Below the pieces are notes generated by a model that saw only the letters and a list, made by a program, of their open reading frames with translations, ran no database searches and was not told where the DNA came from. A stretch of DNA of 64,000 bases from Trichococcus shcherbakoviae (GTDB lineage: Bacteria > Bacillota > Bacilli > Lactobacillales > Aerococcaceae), in NCBI RefSeq assembly GCF_963666195.1, contig NZ_OY762653.1, forward strand, positions 1,769,501 through 1,833,500, given 5' to 3'. Positions 35,440-48,081 of the stretch are shown here, piece after piece. How positions within the stretch are numbered: position 1 is the first letter of the stretch; the number at the start of each line of letters is the position of its first letter. The position numbers and the translations under genes were made by a program.

Positions 35440-36747
35440 ATGAGTTATTTTTCAACAGTAGATAAAATCAATTATGAAGGCGTTACCACAGAAAATCCAA
35501 TGGCTTTCCGTCATTATAATGCATCTGAAATGGTGATGGGCAAAACGATGAAAGATCACTTGCGCTTCGCGGTAGCTTACTGGCACACAATGACGCAGGA
35601 CGGTTCCGATCCTTTCGGAAGCCCTACGAACATCCGCACATGGGAAGGTTCCACTCCAATGGAAACCGCAAAAAACCGTGTGGAAGCTTTCTTTGAAATT
35701 TTAGAAAAACTTGGCGTTGAATATTTCTGTTTCCATGATGTGGATATCGCACCAGAAGGCGATTCGCTGGAAGAATTCTTCAACAACATCGATGAAATCA
35801 CGGATCTGATCAAAGCAAAAATGGATCAAACTGGCATCAAACTGTTGTGGAATACAGCAAACATGTTCTCACACCCACGTTATGTGAACGGGGCAGCTTC
35901 ATCCAATAGCGCTGAAGTTTTTGCCTATGCAGCGGCACAAGTTAAAAAAGGCCTGGACATCAGCAAAAAATTGGGAGGCGCAAACTATGTCTTCTGGGGT
36001 GGCCGTGAAGGTTATGAGTCCTTATTGAATACAGACATGAAATTCGAGCAAGACAACATCGCTCGCTTGTTCAAAATGGCAGTTGCTTACGGCGAGAAAA
36101 TCGGCCATAAACCACAGTTCCTGATCGAACCAAAACCGATGGAGCCGTCGAAGCACCAATACGACTTCGATGCGGCAACAACAATGGCCTTCATCCAAAA
36201 ATACGGTCTGGAAGGCGACTTCAAACTGAACCTGGAAGCGAACCACGCAACATTGGCTGGACATACATTTGAACATGAAATGAATGTGGCCCGCTGCTAC
36301 GATGCGCTGGGATCGATCGATGCCAACCAAGGCGACATGCTGTTGGGCTGGGATACAGACGAATTCCCGACAAACATCTATGATACGACATTGGCTATGT
36401 ATGAAATTCTTGAAAACGGTGGAATTGCGCCGGGCGGAATCAACTTCGATTCCAAAGTACGCCGCTCTTCATTCGAGATGGAAGATCTGTTATTGGCACA
36501 TATCGCCGGAATGGACACTTTTGCCCGCGGATTGAAAGCTGCTGCCAAGTTGAAAGAGGAACGTTTCTTCGATGATCTGAAAGACAAACGCTATGCTAGC
36601 TACAATGAAGGTATCGGCGCAAGAATCTTGTATGACGAAGAAACTTTAGAATCGTTGACAGAGTATTCCATGCAAAACGGAGACATCAAATTGGAGTCAA
36701 GCCATCTTGAATTCGTTAAATCCCGCTTGAACGATTACCTAGTATAA
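35440..36747 (+). CDS. xylA: Xylose isomerase
   Basis: A 435-residue cytoplasmic TIM-barrel enzyme converting xylose to xylulose with two divalent metals. Class II marks are present: [12 protein letters not shown] (catalytic His/Asp), [11 protein letters not shown], the metal-binding [32 protein letters not shown] and [17 protein letters not shown] precedes ATG 35440. It is followed 52 bases later by xylB. Confidence 0.97.
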   Translation: MSYFSTVDKINYEGVTTENPMAFRHYNASEMVMGKTMKDHLRFAVAYWHTMTQDGSDPFGSPTNIRTWEGSTPMETAKNRVEAFFEILEKLGVEYFCFHDVDIAPEGDSLEEFFNNIDEITDLIKAKMDQTGIKLLWNTANMFSHPRYVNGAASSNSAEVFAYAAAQVKKGLDISKKLGGANYVFWGGREGYESLLNTDMKFEQDNIARLFKMAVAYGEKIGHKPQFLIEPKPMEPSKHQYDFDAATTMAFIQKYGLEGDFKLNLEANHATLAGHTFEHEMNVARCYDALGSIDANQGDMLLGWDTDEFPTNIYDTTLAMYEILENGGIAPGGINFDSKVRRSSFEMEDLLLAHIAGMDTFARGLKAAAKLKEERFFDDLKDKRYASYNEGIGARILYDEETLESLTEYSMQNGDIKLESSHLEFVKSRLNDYLV

Positions 36748-36799
36748 TCCATTCCAAAGTCGTTCGGCTGATGGATGCAACAGAAGAGGAGCAGAAGTT

Positions 36800-38293
36800 A
36801 TGGCGTATGTGTTAGGAATAGACTTGGGAACAAGTTCATTGAAGGGGTTGCTGCTGGATGAGCACGGTAAAGCAGTAGCTTCCGCCCAAAAAGAGTATCC
36901 GCTGATCCATCCGAAATCTGGATACAGCGAGCAGGATCCGGGACAATGGATCCTGGCCTGCGAGTATGTACTGGACAGGCTGAAGGATGAAGTTGCGGAC
37001 TTCACCGAAAAATTGGAGGGAATCAGCTTCTCCGGCCAAATGCACAGTTTGGTTGTGCTGGATGAAGAGAATAACGTCCTCCGCAATGCGATTCTGTGGA
37101 ATGACGTCAGGACAACCAAACAGTGCAAGGTAATCACAGATGCCTTCGGTGAAGAACTGCTTGCAATCACGAAAAACATTGCGTTGGAAGGATTCACTTT
37201 GCCAAAAATTCTGTGGATCCAGGAAAACGAGCCGGAAATCTGGGACAAGGTGCGACATATGCTGCTTCCAAAGGATTATCTGGGATATTGGATGACCGGC
37301 ACTATGCATATGGATTACTCGGATGCAGCCGGCACGCTGCTTCTGGATGTGGAAAAGAAAGAATGGTCCAAAGCTGTTCTCGAAAAATTCAGCATCCCGG
37401 AAACCTATCTGCCTGATTTGATCGGATCATCGGGCAAGACCGGAAACCTGCGGCCGGAATTGGCGAACCGCTTCGGCTTTGAAAAGGAAGTAAAAATATT
37501 TGCGGGTGGGGCAGATAACGCCTGCGCTGCGATTGGCGCAGGTATCGTGAATGCTGAGACTGGCATGGCCAGCATCGGAACATCCGGTGTGTTCCTCGCA
37601 TTCGAGGATTCGGCTGAGCAGGATTACCAAGGCAAATTGCATCTGTTCAATCACACCATTGAGGATGGCTACTACTCGATGGGCGTCACCTTGGCGGCGG
37701 GCCACAGCCTCAACTGGTTCAAGGACACTTTCGCGCCGGACAGCACGTTCGAAGAACTGCTTGAAGGCATGGATGCGATCAAACCGGGTGCGGCCGGCTT
37801 GTTGTTCACCCCGTATATCGTCGGAGAACGCACGCCGCATGTAGACAGCAAAATCCGCGGCAGTTTCATCGGGATGGACACGAATCATACGATCAAACAT
37901 TTTGCGCGAGCAGTCCTGGAAGGAATCACCTTCTCCTTGAAGGATTCGCAAGTATTGATGGAAAAAGTGGCGGGCAAATCCTTTAAGCGGGTTGTTTCCG
38001 TTGGTGGGGGCGCCAAAAATCCGGATTGGCTGCAGATTCAAGCAGATGTTTTCGATACCGAAATCACTTGTCTGGAAGTTGAACAGGGACCTGGTTTGGG
38101 TGCTGCAATGTTGGCAGCGGTCGGACTCGGGTGGTTCCCGACAGTGACAGCTTGCGCGGACGTGTTTGTTTCCTACAAAGATGTCGTCCGGCCTATTCCG
38201 GAAAACGTTGCAGCCTACCAAAAAATATATGCACTGTATACGCAAGTGTACGGAGCGACAAAAGAATTGTGTCATGCATTGGCGAAAGAATAA
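36800..38293 (+). CDS. xylB: Xylulokinase
   Basis: A 497-residue FGGY-family kinase producing xylulose-5-phosphate for the phosphoketolase or pentose phosphate route. The N-terminal VLGIDLGTSSLKG phosphate loop, the substrate motif SGQMHSLVVLDEE, GGADNACAAIGAG and the C-terminal VSVGGGAKNPDWLQIQADV are all typical of XylB. AGAGGAGCAG precedes ATG 36800. Second gene of the xyl operon. Confidence 0.95.
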   Translation: MAYVLGIDLGTSSLKGLLLDEHGKAVASAQKEYPLIHPKSGYSEQDPGQWILACEYVLDRLKDEVADFTEKLEGISFSGQMHSLVVLDEENNVLRNAILWNDVRTTKQCKVITDAFGEELLAITKNIALEGFTLPKILWIQENEPEIWDKVRHMLLPKDYLGYWMTGTMHMDYSDAAGTLLLDVEKKEWSKAVLEKFSIPETYLPDLIGSSGKTGNLRPELANRFGFEKEVKIFAGGADNACAAIGAGIVNAETGMASIGTSGVFLAFEDSAEQDYQGKLHLFNHTIEDGYYSMGVTLAAGHSLNWFKDTFAPDSTFEELLEGMDAIKPGAAGLLFTPYIVGERTPHVDSKIRGSFIGMDTNHTIKHFARAVLEGITFSLKDSQVLMEKVAGKSFKRVVSVGGGAKNPDWLQIQADVFDTEITCLEVEQGPGLGAAMLAAVGLGWFPTVTACADVFVSYKDVVRPIPENVAAYQKIYALYTQVYGATKELCHALAKE

Positions 38294-38353
38294 CAGTCTG
38301 TTTGTGCAGACGCTTGAGTGTGCAACGTTAAGATTTTGGGTTTGAATCATGGA

Positions 38354-38398
38354 AACGAATCGTGGCTGAATGGTTTCATACCATCCAGCCACGATTCG
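38354..38398. terminator. Long perfect hairpin behind xylB
   Basis: CGAATCGTGGCTG-ATGGT and ACCAT-CAGCCACGATTCG pair around TTTCAT. It has no long T run on the forward strand, so it may be a processing or attenuation element. Confidence 0.65.
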
Positions 38399-38432
38399 CG
38401 AAATGATGCTAAGGAAACGGACAATCCATTTA

Positions 38433-38447
38433 ATGTAAGCGTTATTT
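38433..38447 (+). promoter_or_regulatory. Probable cre site ahead of the sugar-binding protein gene
   Basis: ATGTAAGCGTTATTT matches the cre consensus with one mismatch (T for C near the end). It lies about 50 bases ahead of the start codon. Confidence 0.5.
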
Positions 38448-38497
38448 TTGTGGGTGTGGTCAAGATGTGAAATTAATCAGCAGTGGAGGAATTTGGA

Positions 38498-39586
38498 ATG
38501 AAATTCAGTTTGAAAAAAGGTATCCTTGCAACAGCAACTTTGTTATCTGCAGTGGTCTTGGGAGCTTGCGGAAGTGGCAACGCTTCTACCGGAGAAAGTG
38601 GTTATGTCGGGATTGCGATGCCAACGAAATCGATGGAACGATGGATTTCGGACGGTAACAACATGGTGACGGAATTGGAGAAGCTGGGGTATAAAACGGA
38701 CTTGCAATATGGAGAAGACAAAGTCGAAAATCAGATTGCGCAAATCGAGAACATGATCACGAAGGGCGTAGATCTTTTGGTGATAGCCCCCATCGATGGT
38801 TCTGCTTTGACAAACGTTCTGGAAAAAGCTGCGAACGAGGATATTGAAGTCATCGCTTACGACCGTCTGTTGATGAATTCCGAGCACGTGGATTATTATG
38901 CCACATTCGATAACTTCGGCGTTGGCGTTCTACAGGCTTCTTATATCGAAGATGCACTGAACTTGAGTGAAGGTGAAGGCCCTTATAATATTGAATTATT
39001 CAGTGGATCTCCAGATGACAATAATGCATTGATCAATTACGATGGTGTGATGTCCGTATTCCAACAGTACCTTGATAGCGGTCAACTGGTTGTTCGTTCC
39101 GGTCAAACAAAATTCAGCCAAATCGCAACGCTGCGTTGGGACGGCTCGACTGCACAAGGACGGATGGATAATCTGTTGAGCGCAAACTATACAGATGAAA
39201 CATTGGATGCCGTCTTGTCTCCCAATGATACGATCAGTCTAGGGGTTATCTCTTCTTTGAAAGGGGTGGGATACGGCTCCGCAGACAAACCGATGCCGGT
39301 CATCACAGGACAAGATGCAGACCAAGCCGGCGTGAAATCGATCATTGCAGGCGAACAAACGCAGACTGTATTCAAAGATACGCGTATCTTGGCTAAAAAT
39401 ACAATCGAGATGATCGAAGCGATTTTCAAGGGTGAAGAAGTACCGGTAAATGACACTGAAACCTATGACAACAGCGTTAAAGTGGTGCCGACCTATTTGG
39501 CAAACCCGATTTCTGTCGATAAAGAAAACTATAAAGCTGAACTGATCGATACGGAATATTATACAGAAGAAGATTTAGCGCAATAA
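38498..39586 (+). CDS. ChvE/XylF-type sugar-binding lipoprotein without its ABC partners
   Basis: A 362-residue lipoprotein: signal with lipobox VVLGAC (lipidated Cys24), then a type I periplasmic-binding fold ([81 protein letters not shown]). It resembles ChvE and xylose-binding proteins of ABC importers. ATG 38498 follows TGGAGGAATTTGG. The position behind xylAB suggests xylose as ligand. No ATPase or permease gene follows: the next 380 bases hold a terminator and a palindrome array, then an unrelated gene. The partners must be elsewhere or lost. Confidence 0.85.
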   Translation: MKFSLKKGILATATLLSAVVLGACGSGNASTGESGYVGIAMPTKSMERWISDGNNMVTELEKLGYKTDLQYGEDKVENQIAQIENMITKGVDLLVIAPIDGSALTNVLEKAANEDIEVIAYDRLLMNSEHVDYYATFDNFGVGVLQASYIEDALNLSEGEGPYNIELFSGSPDDNNALINYDGVMSVFQQYLDSGQLVVRSGQTKFSQIATLRWDGSTAQGRMDNLLSANYTDETLDAVLSPNDTISLGVISSLKGVGYGSADKPMPVITGQDADQAGVKSIIAGEQTQTVFKDTRILAKNTIEMIEAIFKGEEVPVNDTETYDNSVKVVPTYLANPISVDKENYKAELIDTEYYTEEDLAQ

Positions 39587-39593
39587 ATGATAG

Positions 39594-39641
39594 GAACGAA
39601 CACAGGCTGTCTCATTTCGAGGCAGCCTGTGTTCGTTCTTC
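39594..39641 (+). terminator. Terminator of the sugar-binding protein gene
   Basis: GAACGAACACAGGCTG and CAGCCTGTGTTCGTTC form a 16-bp stem across TCTCATTTCGAGG, followed by TT and then the array. Confidence 0.88.
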
Positions 39642-39805
39642 TCCGGCGAACGGAGGCTTCACCGGAGGACGGCCCGCATTTTGAGTCTGTGCTCCGATGA
39701 GGACAGGCTCGCAGGATAAGGGCCCGCAAGTTACCGCTGTCCTCCGGTGTGGGGATCCTCGCCGGAGGCTGGCATCGATCCAGACGTGCAACTCCGGCCA
39801 GCGAT
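39641..39805. repeat. CTCCGG-family palindrome array, copy 2
   Basis: Units start at 39641, 39692 and 39742 (periods 51 and 50), with a closing half unit CTCCGGCCA at 39792. Unit 1 is CTCCGGCGAA...TTCACCGGAG, unit 2 is degenerate as in the array at 12334, unit 3 is CTCCGGTGTG...TCGCCGGAG. The spacers are close to those at 12334 and 41214 (for example GCCCGCAAGTTACCGCTGT), so these three share a recent origin. Confidence 0.88.
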
Positions 39806-39848
39806 ATTCTGAGATGATTGTACAGCAGGGAATGGCTGATGTATGATG

Positions 39849-39862
39849 ATGTTATACAACAT
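39849..39862 (+). promoter_or_regulatory. Possible operator ahead of dgaE
   Basis: ATGTT-ATAC-AACAT is an inverted repeat about 110 bases ahead of the dgaE start, of the kind bound by GntR-type regulators. No regulator gene adjoins it, so the protein is unknown. Confidence 0.4.
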
Positions 39863-39896
39863 TATCCAGGGAATCAGAATATGGCAGCCCGCTTGC

Positions 39897-39931
39897 AGCG
39901 GTCGGCGAAGGAAGTCCGACCGCTGCAACGA
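39897..39931 (+). terminator. Strong hairpin in the dgaE leader
   Basis: TTGCAGCGGTCGG and CCGACCGCTGCAA form a 13-bp perfect stem around a ten-base loop, without a T run. It lies about 40 bases before the start codon and could act on dgaE expression or mark the end of upstream transcription. Confidence 0.5.
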
Positions 39932-39969
39932 ATATACCAGGATCCCTACAATTATGGGAGGACAATGCT

Positions 39970-41067
39970 ATGACGGTCAGTTATGAGAAGTTTGATTTGA
40001 AGGAAGTCATCAATGCTTCCGGTCGGATGACGATTTTAGGTGTATCGAAAGTATCGCAAGCTGTTCTGGCTGCCCAACAGTATGGGGGAGAACACTTTTT
40101 TGAGATGGAAGATTTATCGGTGAAAGTCGGCGCTTATTTGGCTGATCTGCTCAAAGCGGAAGACGCCCAAGTTGTGTCTTCTGCTTCGGCGGGCATCGCC
40201 CAATCCGTGGCAGGAGTCATCGGAAAAGGCAGTTTGTTTCATGCCTACCATCCTTATGCAGAAACAATCACGCAGCGGGAAATCATTTTGCCCAAAGGCC
40301 ATAATGTGGATTACGGTACGCCGGTTGAAGTCATGGTTCAGCAAGGGGGCGGCAAAGTCATTGAAGCGGGATACGCAAACATGTGCACCCCGGAACACGT
40401 GGAAATGCTGATTACCGCGGATACGGCGGCCCTCCTTTATGTCAAAAGCCACCACACCGTGCAAAAGAGCATGCTGACTGTGGAAGAAATGGTGACCGTA
40501 GCCCGAAAATACGACTTGCCGGTGATCGTCGACGCCGCAGCGGAAGAAGATTTGTTCGGCTATTATGCAGCGGGGGCGGATTTGGTGATCTATTCAGGAG
40601 CCAAAGCGATTGAAGGCCCTAGTGCCGGACTGGTTGTCGGGAAAAAAAGCGCGATCGGGTGGGTGCGACTCCAAGGCAAGGGAATTGGCCGGGCCATGAA
40701 AATCGGCAAAGACAATATTCTGGGGTTTGCCCAAGCCGTGGAAGATTATCTGGCTAACGGCAGCGAAAGCGGCGAATCGATGAAGGCACGCCTGGTCCCT
40801 TTTGTCGAATCTATCAATCAAATACCCGCTTTGCAAGCTACGGTTGTGCAGGACAGCGCCGGCCGGGAGATCTATCGGGGCAGTGTCAAAGTGACTGGGA
40901 CAATCAGCGCCAAAGAAGTCATCCGACAGTTGAAAACGCAAAATCCGGCGATCTACACGCGCGAATACCAAGCTAATAACGGCATCATTGAATTTGATGT
41001 CCGCTCCGTGGACCAGACTGAAATGGCGAAAATTGTCCAGCGATTGCGGGAAATTTTAGGTGAATAA
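39970..41067 (+). CDS. dgaE: DgaE-type PLP-dependent ammonia lyase
   Basis: A 365-residue fold-type I PLP enzyme of the SelA-like branch. DgaE removes ammonia from D-glucosaminate-6-phosphate to give KDG-6-phosphate. Marks: VINASGRMTILGVS at the start, SSASAGIAQSVAG, PVIVDAAAEEDL (PLP-binding Asp) and the lysine in YSGAKAIEGPSAGLVVG. TGGGAGG precedes ATG 39970. In enteric bacteria dgaE sits with a PTS and the aldolase dgaF; here it is alone between two palindrome arrays, so the pathway assignment rests on sequence only. Confidence 0.75.
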   Translation: MTVSYEKFDLKEVINASGRMTILGVSKVSQAVLAAQQYGGEHFFEMEDLSVKVGAYLADLLKAEDAQVVSSASAGIAQSVAGVIGKGSLFHAYHPYAETITQREIILPKGHNVDYGTPVEVMVQQGGGKVIEAGYANMCTPEHVEMLITADTAALLYVKSHHTVQKSMLTVEEMVTVARKYDLPVIVDAAAEEDLFGYYAAGADLVIYSGAKAIEGPSAGLVVGKKSAIGWVRLQGKGIGRAMKIGKDNILGFAQAVEDYLANGSESGESMKARLVPFVESINQIPALQATVVQDSAGREIYRGSVKVTGTISAKEVIRQLKTQNPAIYTREYQANNGIIEFDVRSVDQTEMAKIVQRLREILGE

Positions 41068-41145
41068 GAAAAAGGGATTCCCGCCGTTTACCATCGAAAA
41101 AGAAGCGAAGGCAATGTATGTCGAAGAACCAGAAAAACAAAACAA

Positions 41146-41200
41146 ACAGCGAATGGACTGCCTAAAATTGGCGGTCCATTCGCTGTTTGTTTTAGCGGTA
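41146..41200 (+). terminator. Terminator behind dgaE
   Basis: AAACAGCGAATGGACTGCC and GGCGGTCCATTCGCTGTTT pair around TAAAATT, followed by GTTTTAG. It lies about 80 bases behind the stop. Confidence 0.85.
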
Positions 41201-41213
41201 TTCGATCATTCTC

Positions 41214-41356
41214 CTCCGGCGAACGGAGGCTACGCCGGAGGAAGCCTCACATTTGAGATCTGTGCTCCGGTGAGGACAGGCTCGCAGGAGAAGAGTCCGT
41301 AAATTACCGCTGTCCTCCGGCCGAAGCAAGCCTCGCCGGAGGAGCGCTTCCGTCGC

Positions 41357-41366
<10 letters not shown>
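41214..41366. repeat. CTCCGG-family palindrome array, copy 3
   Basis: Units start at 41214, 41265 and 41315 (periods 51 and 50); a half unit CTCCGGTCA lies at 41361. Unit 1 has the same arms and centre as at 12334. The half unit overlaps the end of the reverse-strand GH13 gene, whose final Arg-Ser and stop codon read from it. Confidence 0.88.
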
Positions 41367-44634
<3,268 letters not shown>

Positions 44635-44665
44635 TCATCTCTTATTTATTCTAAATAGGCAGTGA

Positions 44666-46429
44666 CTATTCTTTCATCAACACAAAACCTTTGCGCGCCA
44701 ATTCGACAGCCCCGTCCGATACGTCCGCAAGGTTCGAGAACAAAGCCTCTCCGATCAGCTCGACCCGTGCCGTGTGCTCGCCGGTATTGAAGGTGCCGCG
44801 GATGACCTCGCCGCCCAGCATGCGCTCAAAGATGACTACGCCGGATTCTTCGGATACCTGGCGCCAATAAACAGTGCCTTCCGAAAGGATTTTTTGTTGC
44901 TCTTTGCGGATCCCGTTCAGTTCTTTCACGAAACGGTGCAGATCGCGATCCTGTTTTTCTTCTTCCCAGACCATGCACTTTCGGCAATCCGGGTCCATCC
45001 CGCCGGTCAAACCGATTTCATCCCCGTAGTACAGGCATGGAACGCCAGGCTGGATATAGGTGAAGGCCAGCGCTTGTTTCATGACGTCTTTGTCCTCGTT
45101 GGCTTCCGTCAATAGACGCGGTGTATCGTGGGAATCGAGGATATTGAATTGCATCTGGTTTGTCTGATTGCGGTAGAGCATCAGCTGGTTGTTCATTTCC
45201 GAAACCATTTTACTCAATGATAATTCATTCTTCACGAAATAACCCATAATCGCATCAGTGAAGGCGTAGTTCATCACGGCATGGAATTCGTCGCCCTGCA
45301 GCCAGTTTTGGGAAGAATGCCAAATTTCGCCGAGAATGTAGAAATCTTTTTTGGCTTCATCGCAGACAATCCGGAATTTTTTCCAAAAAGCGTGGTCGAC
45401 TTCGTTCGCGACATCCAAACGCCAGGCGTCGATATCGAAAGCCTCGATCCAATAGCGGGCGATGTTCAGCAGATAATCCTGCACTTCCGGATTGGCCGTG
45501 TTCAGCTTCGGCATATGCGGGTTGGCGGCAAAGACATCGTAAGTGATGTCGTAGGCATCTTCGAAATTTTCACCGCGTTTGTAGGAAGCCGGAAACTCAT
45601 TGATGTGGAACCAGTCGACGTATTGCGAATCTTCCCCGTGTGCAAGTACGTCCTGCCATTGCGGCGAAGAATCACCGATATGATTGAAGACGGCATCCAG
45701 CATGACTTTCATGCCGCGCTTGTGGCATTCTTCCACGAGTTTTTTGAAAGTTTCTGCATCGCCGAAAGCCGGGTCGATCTTCAGGTAATCGATCGTATCG
45801 TACTTATGGTTGGAAGAAGCTTCAAAAATCGGGCAGAAGTAGATGCCGTTGATACCCAGGTCCTCCAAATAATCAAGGTGATCGATGACCCCCTGCAGGT
45901 CGCCGCCGAAGAAGTTCTCGCGGCTTGGATCTGCCGAACCCCAGGCCAGCGTGCCTTCCGGATCATTGCTCGGATCCCCATTGGCAAAACGTTCCGGGAA
46001 AATCTGATACCAAACTGTTTTTTTGACCCATTCCGGTGTTTTATAGCGATCGACTTCATGGAAGAAGGGCATCCGAAAGTAGTTGTTCGGCATCCGCAAA
46101 TAGTCTTCTTCTAATGGATAAACGCCGTGATCGCCGTAAAATACGGAAATCCCATCATGGCCCTTCAAGGCGAATGCATAAGACAGGCGCTTTAAGGGGG
46201 CCGTGACTTCGACGAACCAGTAATCGTAAAGATCAGTGGAAAGGGTTTTGATCATCTGAAGCGGTTTGCGGAACCACTCTTCTTTGTCCAAAAAATAAGG
46301 ATCCCCGTAAAGCAAACCCATCTCGCGGACGTCTCCACGAGCAGTACGCAGACGAACGTGCATCGTTTCTGGGTCATATAGGTAGGCGAATTCGCTTTCA
46401 GGGCGATGGTAAAGTGCGGAAGTGTTCAT
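44666..46429 (-). CDS. GH13_20 neopullulanase / cyclomaltodextrinase / maltogenic amylase
   Basis: A 587-residue cytoplasmic enzyme. Residues 1-125 form the extra N-terminal beta domain (CBM34) of this subfamily; the barrel starts at VWYQIFPERFANGDPSNDPEG and carries DAVFNHIGD, the nucleophile in DAWRLDVANEVD, the acid/base in LGEIWH and ILDSHDTPR. The MPKLN segment in region V is the marker of the neopullulanase subfamily. It should open maltodextrins and cyclodextrins brought in by MalEFG. AAAGGAG precedes ATG 46429. First gene of the reverse operon, divergent from malE. Confidence 0.92.
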   Translation of the reverse strand: MNTSALYHRPESEFAYLYDPETMHVRLRTARGDVREMGLLYGDPYFLDKEEWFRKPLQMIKTLSTDLYDYWFVEVTAPLKRLSYAFALKGHDGISVFYGDHGVYPLEEDYLRMPNNYFRMPFFHEVDRYKTPEWVKKTVWYQIFPERFANGDPSNDPEGTLAWGSADPSRENFFGGDLQGVIDHLDYLEDLGINGIYFCPIFEASSNHKYDTIDYLKIDPAFGDAETFKKLVEECHKRGMKVMLDAVFNHIGDSSPQWQDVLAHGEDSQYVDWFHINEFPASYKRGENFEDAYDITYDVFAANPHMPKLNTANPEVQDYLLNIARYWIEAFDIDAWRLDVANEVDHAFWKKFRIVCDEAKKDFYILGEIWHSSQNWLQGDEFHAVMNYAFTDAIMGYFVKNELSLSKMVSEMNNQLMLYRNQTNQMQFNILDSHDTPRLLTEANEDKDVMKQALAFTYIQPGVPCLYYGDEIGLTGGMDPDCRKCMVWEEEKQDRDLHRFVKELNGIRKEQQKILSEGTVYWRQVSEESGVVIFERMLGGEVIRGTFNTGEHTARVELIGEALFSNLADVSDGAVELARKGFVLMKE

Positions 46430-46503
46430 AGTAGTATCGGCTCCTTTTCATTCTTTGTTTTCCCACATTGTGTCACATCGTATAGTTGGATGCAAGAACT
46501 TTT

Positions 46504-46518
46504 AGCAATCGGTTGCAT
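46504..46518. promoter_or_regulatory. MalR-type operator in front of the GH13 operon
   Basis: AGCAATCGGTTGCAT is a LacI-family inverted repeat (GCAA-TCGG-TTGC). On the reverse strand TTGCTA within it could be the -35 element, with TATACG 18 bases on as -10, so a bound repressor would block the GH13 operon. Confidence 0.8.
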
Positions 46519-46657
46519 TTTGTTTTTTAGTTAGGGAATGGCGTCCGATGGGTTATTGTTCACCGGAAAAGCTTTATATAACTATATAAGTAAGCTTTTT
46601 GGGACGAATCAAACACTGTCGGAAAATGAACCGTTTTCTTTTTTTAAGAAATAAAGC

Positions 46658-46686
46658 TTGACTATTAAAGCAATCGGTTGCATAAT
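46658..46686 (+). promoter_or_regulatory. malE promoter with MalR-type operator in the spacer
   Basis: TTGACT (46658-46663) and CATAAT (46681-46686) are 17 bases apart and the operator AGCAATCGGTTGCAT (46669-46683) lies between and over them. It is identical to the operator at 46504. The same plan is seen at the right edge of the window (63962-63990). Confidence 0.85.
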
Positions 46687-46726
46687 CAAACATGTAAAGG
46701 AAATTCATTTCAAGGGGGACAAGTAA

Positions 46727-48001
46727 GTGAAAACGAATTGGAAAAAGTATTTTGGAAGCGGTTTAATATTGGGGGCATCTGCTTTAATCTTGGGCGCATG
46801 CGGCGGCACAACTGATACAAGCGACACAGGCTCGGCTGAAAACACATCCGGGGAAGTCGTCGTCGAAGGCGATGTTAAATTGTGGGTGGATACGGATCAT
46901 GTGGAAGTATTCAAAGGAATCGTAGCGGACTTCGAAAAAGAATTCCCCGAAGTTACGGTTGAAGTGGCAGCAGGAAGCTCAGCGGATGCAAAAAAAGATG
47001 TCTCGAAAGATCCGAAAGCGGCTGCCGATGTTTTCATGATGCCGCATGACCAGGTCGGTCAAATGGCTGAAGCGGGTCTATTGTACCCGAACACAAAATA
47101 CGCAGATGAAGTAAAAGCAAACAACGTGGAATCGGCTGTGGAAGGCGTAACGTGGAACGATGAGCTTTACGGCTACCCATACGGCGTTGAATCGCAAGTT
47201 CTCTACTATAACAAAGCGAAACTTACTGAAGATGATGTGAAGAGCTGGACGACATTGTCTGAAAAAGGCAAAATCGGCACAAACTTTGCTGAAGCCGGAG
47301 CCAACTATATCTTCGGACCGCTGTTCATGAGTAACGGCCTTTACTTGTACGGCGAAACCGGTGAAGATCCAAGCGGAACCAATTTCAACAGCGAAAAAGG
47401 TGCTGAAGTACTTGCATGGATCGCAGCTCAAAAGAACAATCCAGGCGTGATCCAATCCGGTGCTGAAGCTTTGGCAAACTTGGAAGCAGGCGTTTCCGAT
47501 GCTTTCCTTTCCGGTCCTTGGTCGAAAAATGATGTCACTAAAGCATTGGGCGAAAACATGGGCGTTGCGGCTTATCCGACAGTCGATTTCGGCAGCGGCG
47601 AAGTTCAGATGAAAGCTTTCTTGGGCGTCAAATTGTTTGCCGTAAACCAACAGACAGATGCTCCTTTAGCATCCATGGCTTTGGCGAACTACCTGTCCAA
47701 CGAAACTTCCCAAATGACTGAATTCCAGGAAATGGGCGTCATCCCATCGAACAAGGTCGTTCAGGCAAATGCGGAAGTGCAAGAAGATGTTGTGGCGAAA
47801 GCGGTCATGGAAATGTCCCAATCCACTCATTCAGTCGTCATGCCTAAAGTTCCGGAAATCGTTTCGTTCTGGCCAGCGATGGATGCCATCATCAATGATG
47901 CATACAAAGGCAACATCACCGCAGACGAATACATGGAAAAACTGGACAAATTGGTAGAAGACACATCCAAAGTAACAGAACCTGAAGAAGAAAAAGAATA
48001 A
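46727..48001 (+). CDS. malE: Maltose/maltodextrin-binding lipoprotein
   Basis: A 424-residue lipoprotein with lipobox LILGAC (Cys25) and a type II binding fold: VKLWVDTDHVEVFKGIVADFEKEFP, DVFMMPHDQVGQMAEAGLL, GYPYGVESQVLYYNKAKL, ANLEAGVSDAFLSGPWS and an acidic tail. These features fit maltodextrin-binding proteins (MalE/MdxE) of Gram-positive bacteria. GTG 46727 follows AAGGGGGAC. First gene of malEFG; a hairpin at 48013-48050 separates it from malF and probably keeps its level higher. Confidence 0.93.
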   Translation: MKTNWKKYFGSGLILGASALILGACGGTTDTSDTGSAENTSGEVVVEGDVKLWVDTDHVEVFKGIVADFEKEFPEVTVEVAAGSSADAKKDVSKDPKAAADVFMMPHDQVGQMAEAGLLYPNTKYADEVKANNVESAVEGVTWNDELYGYPYGVESQVLYYNKAKLTEDDVKSWTTLSEKGKIGTNFAEAGANYIFGPLFMSNGLYLYGETGEDPSGTNFNSEKGAEVLAWIAAQKNNPGVIQSGAEALANLEAGVSDAFLSGPWSKNDVTKALGENMGVAAYPTVDFGSGEVQMKAFLGVKLFAVNQQTDAPLASMALANYLSNETSQMTEFQEMGVIPSNKVVQANAEVQEDVVAKAVMEMSQSTHSVVMPKVPEIVSFWPAMDAIINDAYKGNITADEYMEKLDKLVEDTSKVTEPEEEKE

Positions 48002-48012
48002 AAGAAACTAAA

Positions 48013-48050
48013 AAGGGAGGGCGAAAGATCACGCATCTTTCGTCCCTCCT
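48013..48050 (+). terminator. Intercistronic hairpin malE-malF
   Basis: AGGGAGGGCGAAAGAT and ATCTTTCGTCCCTCCT pair around CACGC, without a long T run. It is likely an mRNA-stabilising or partial termination element, as is common behind binding-protein genes. Confidence 0.75.
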
Positions 48051-48081
48051 ATTTAAAATGATGAAAGTGAGTGGGGAAGCC

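Noticed and set aside
46627-46640. cre site in the malE promoter region (TGAACCGTTTTCT)
   Set aside because: One base is missing between TG and CG compared with the cre consensus, so the match is not good enough to list.
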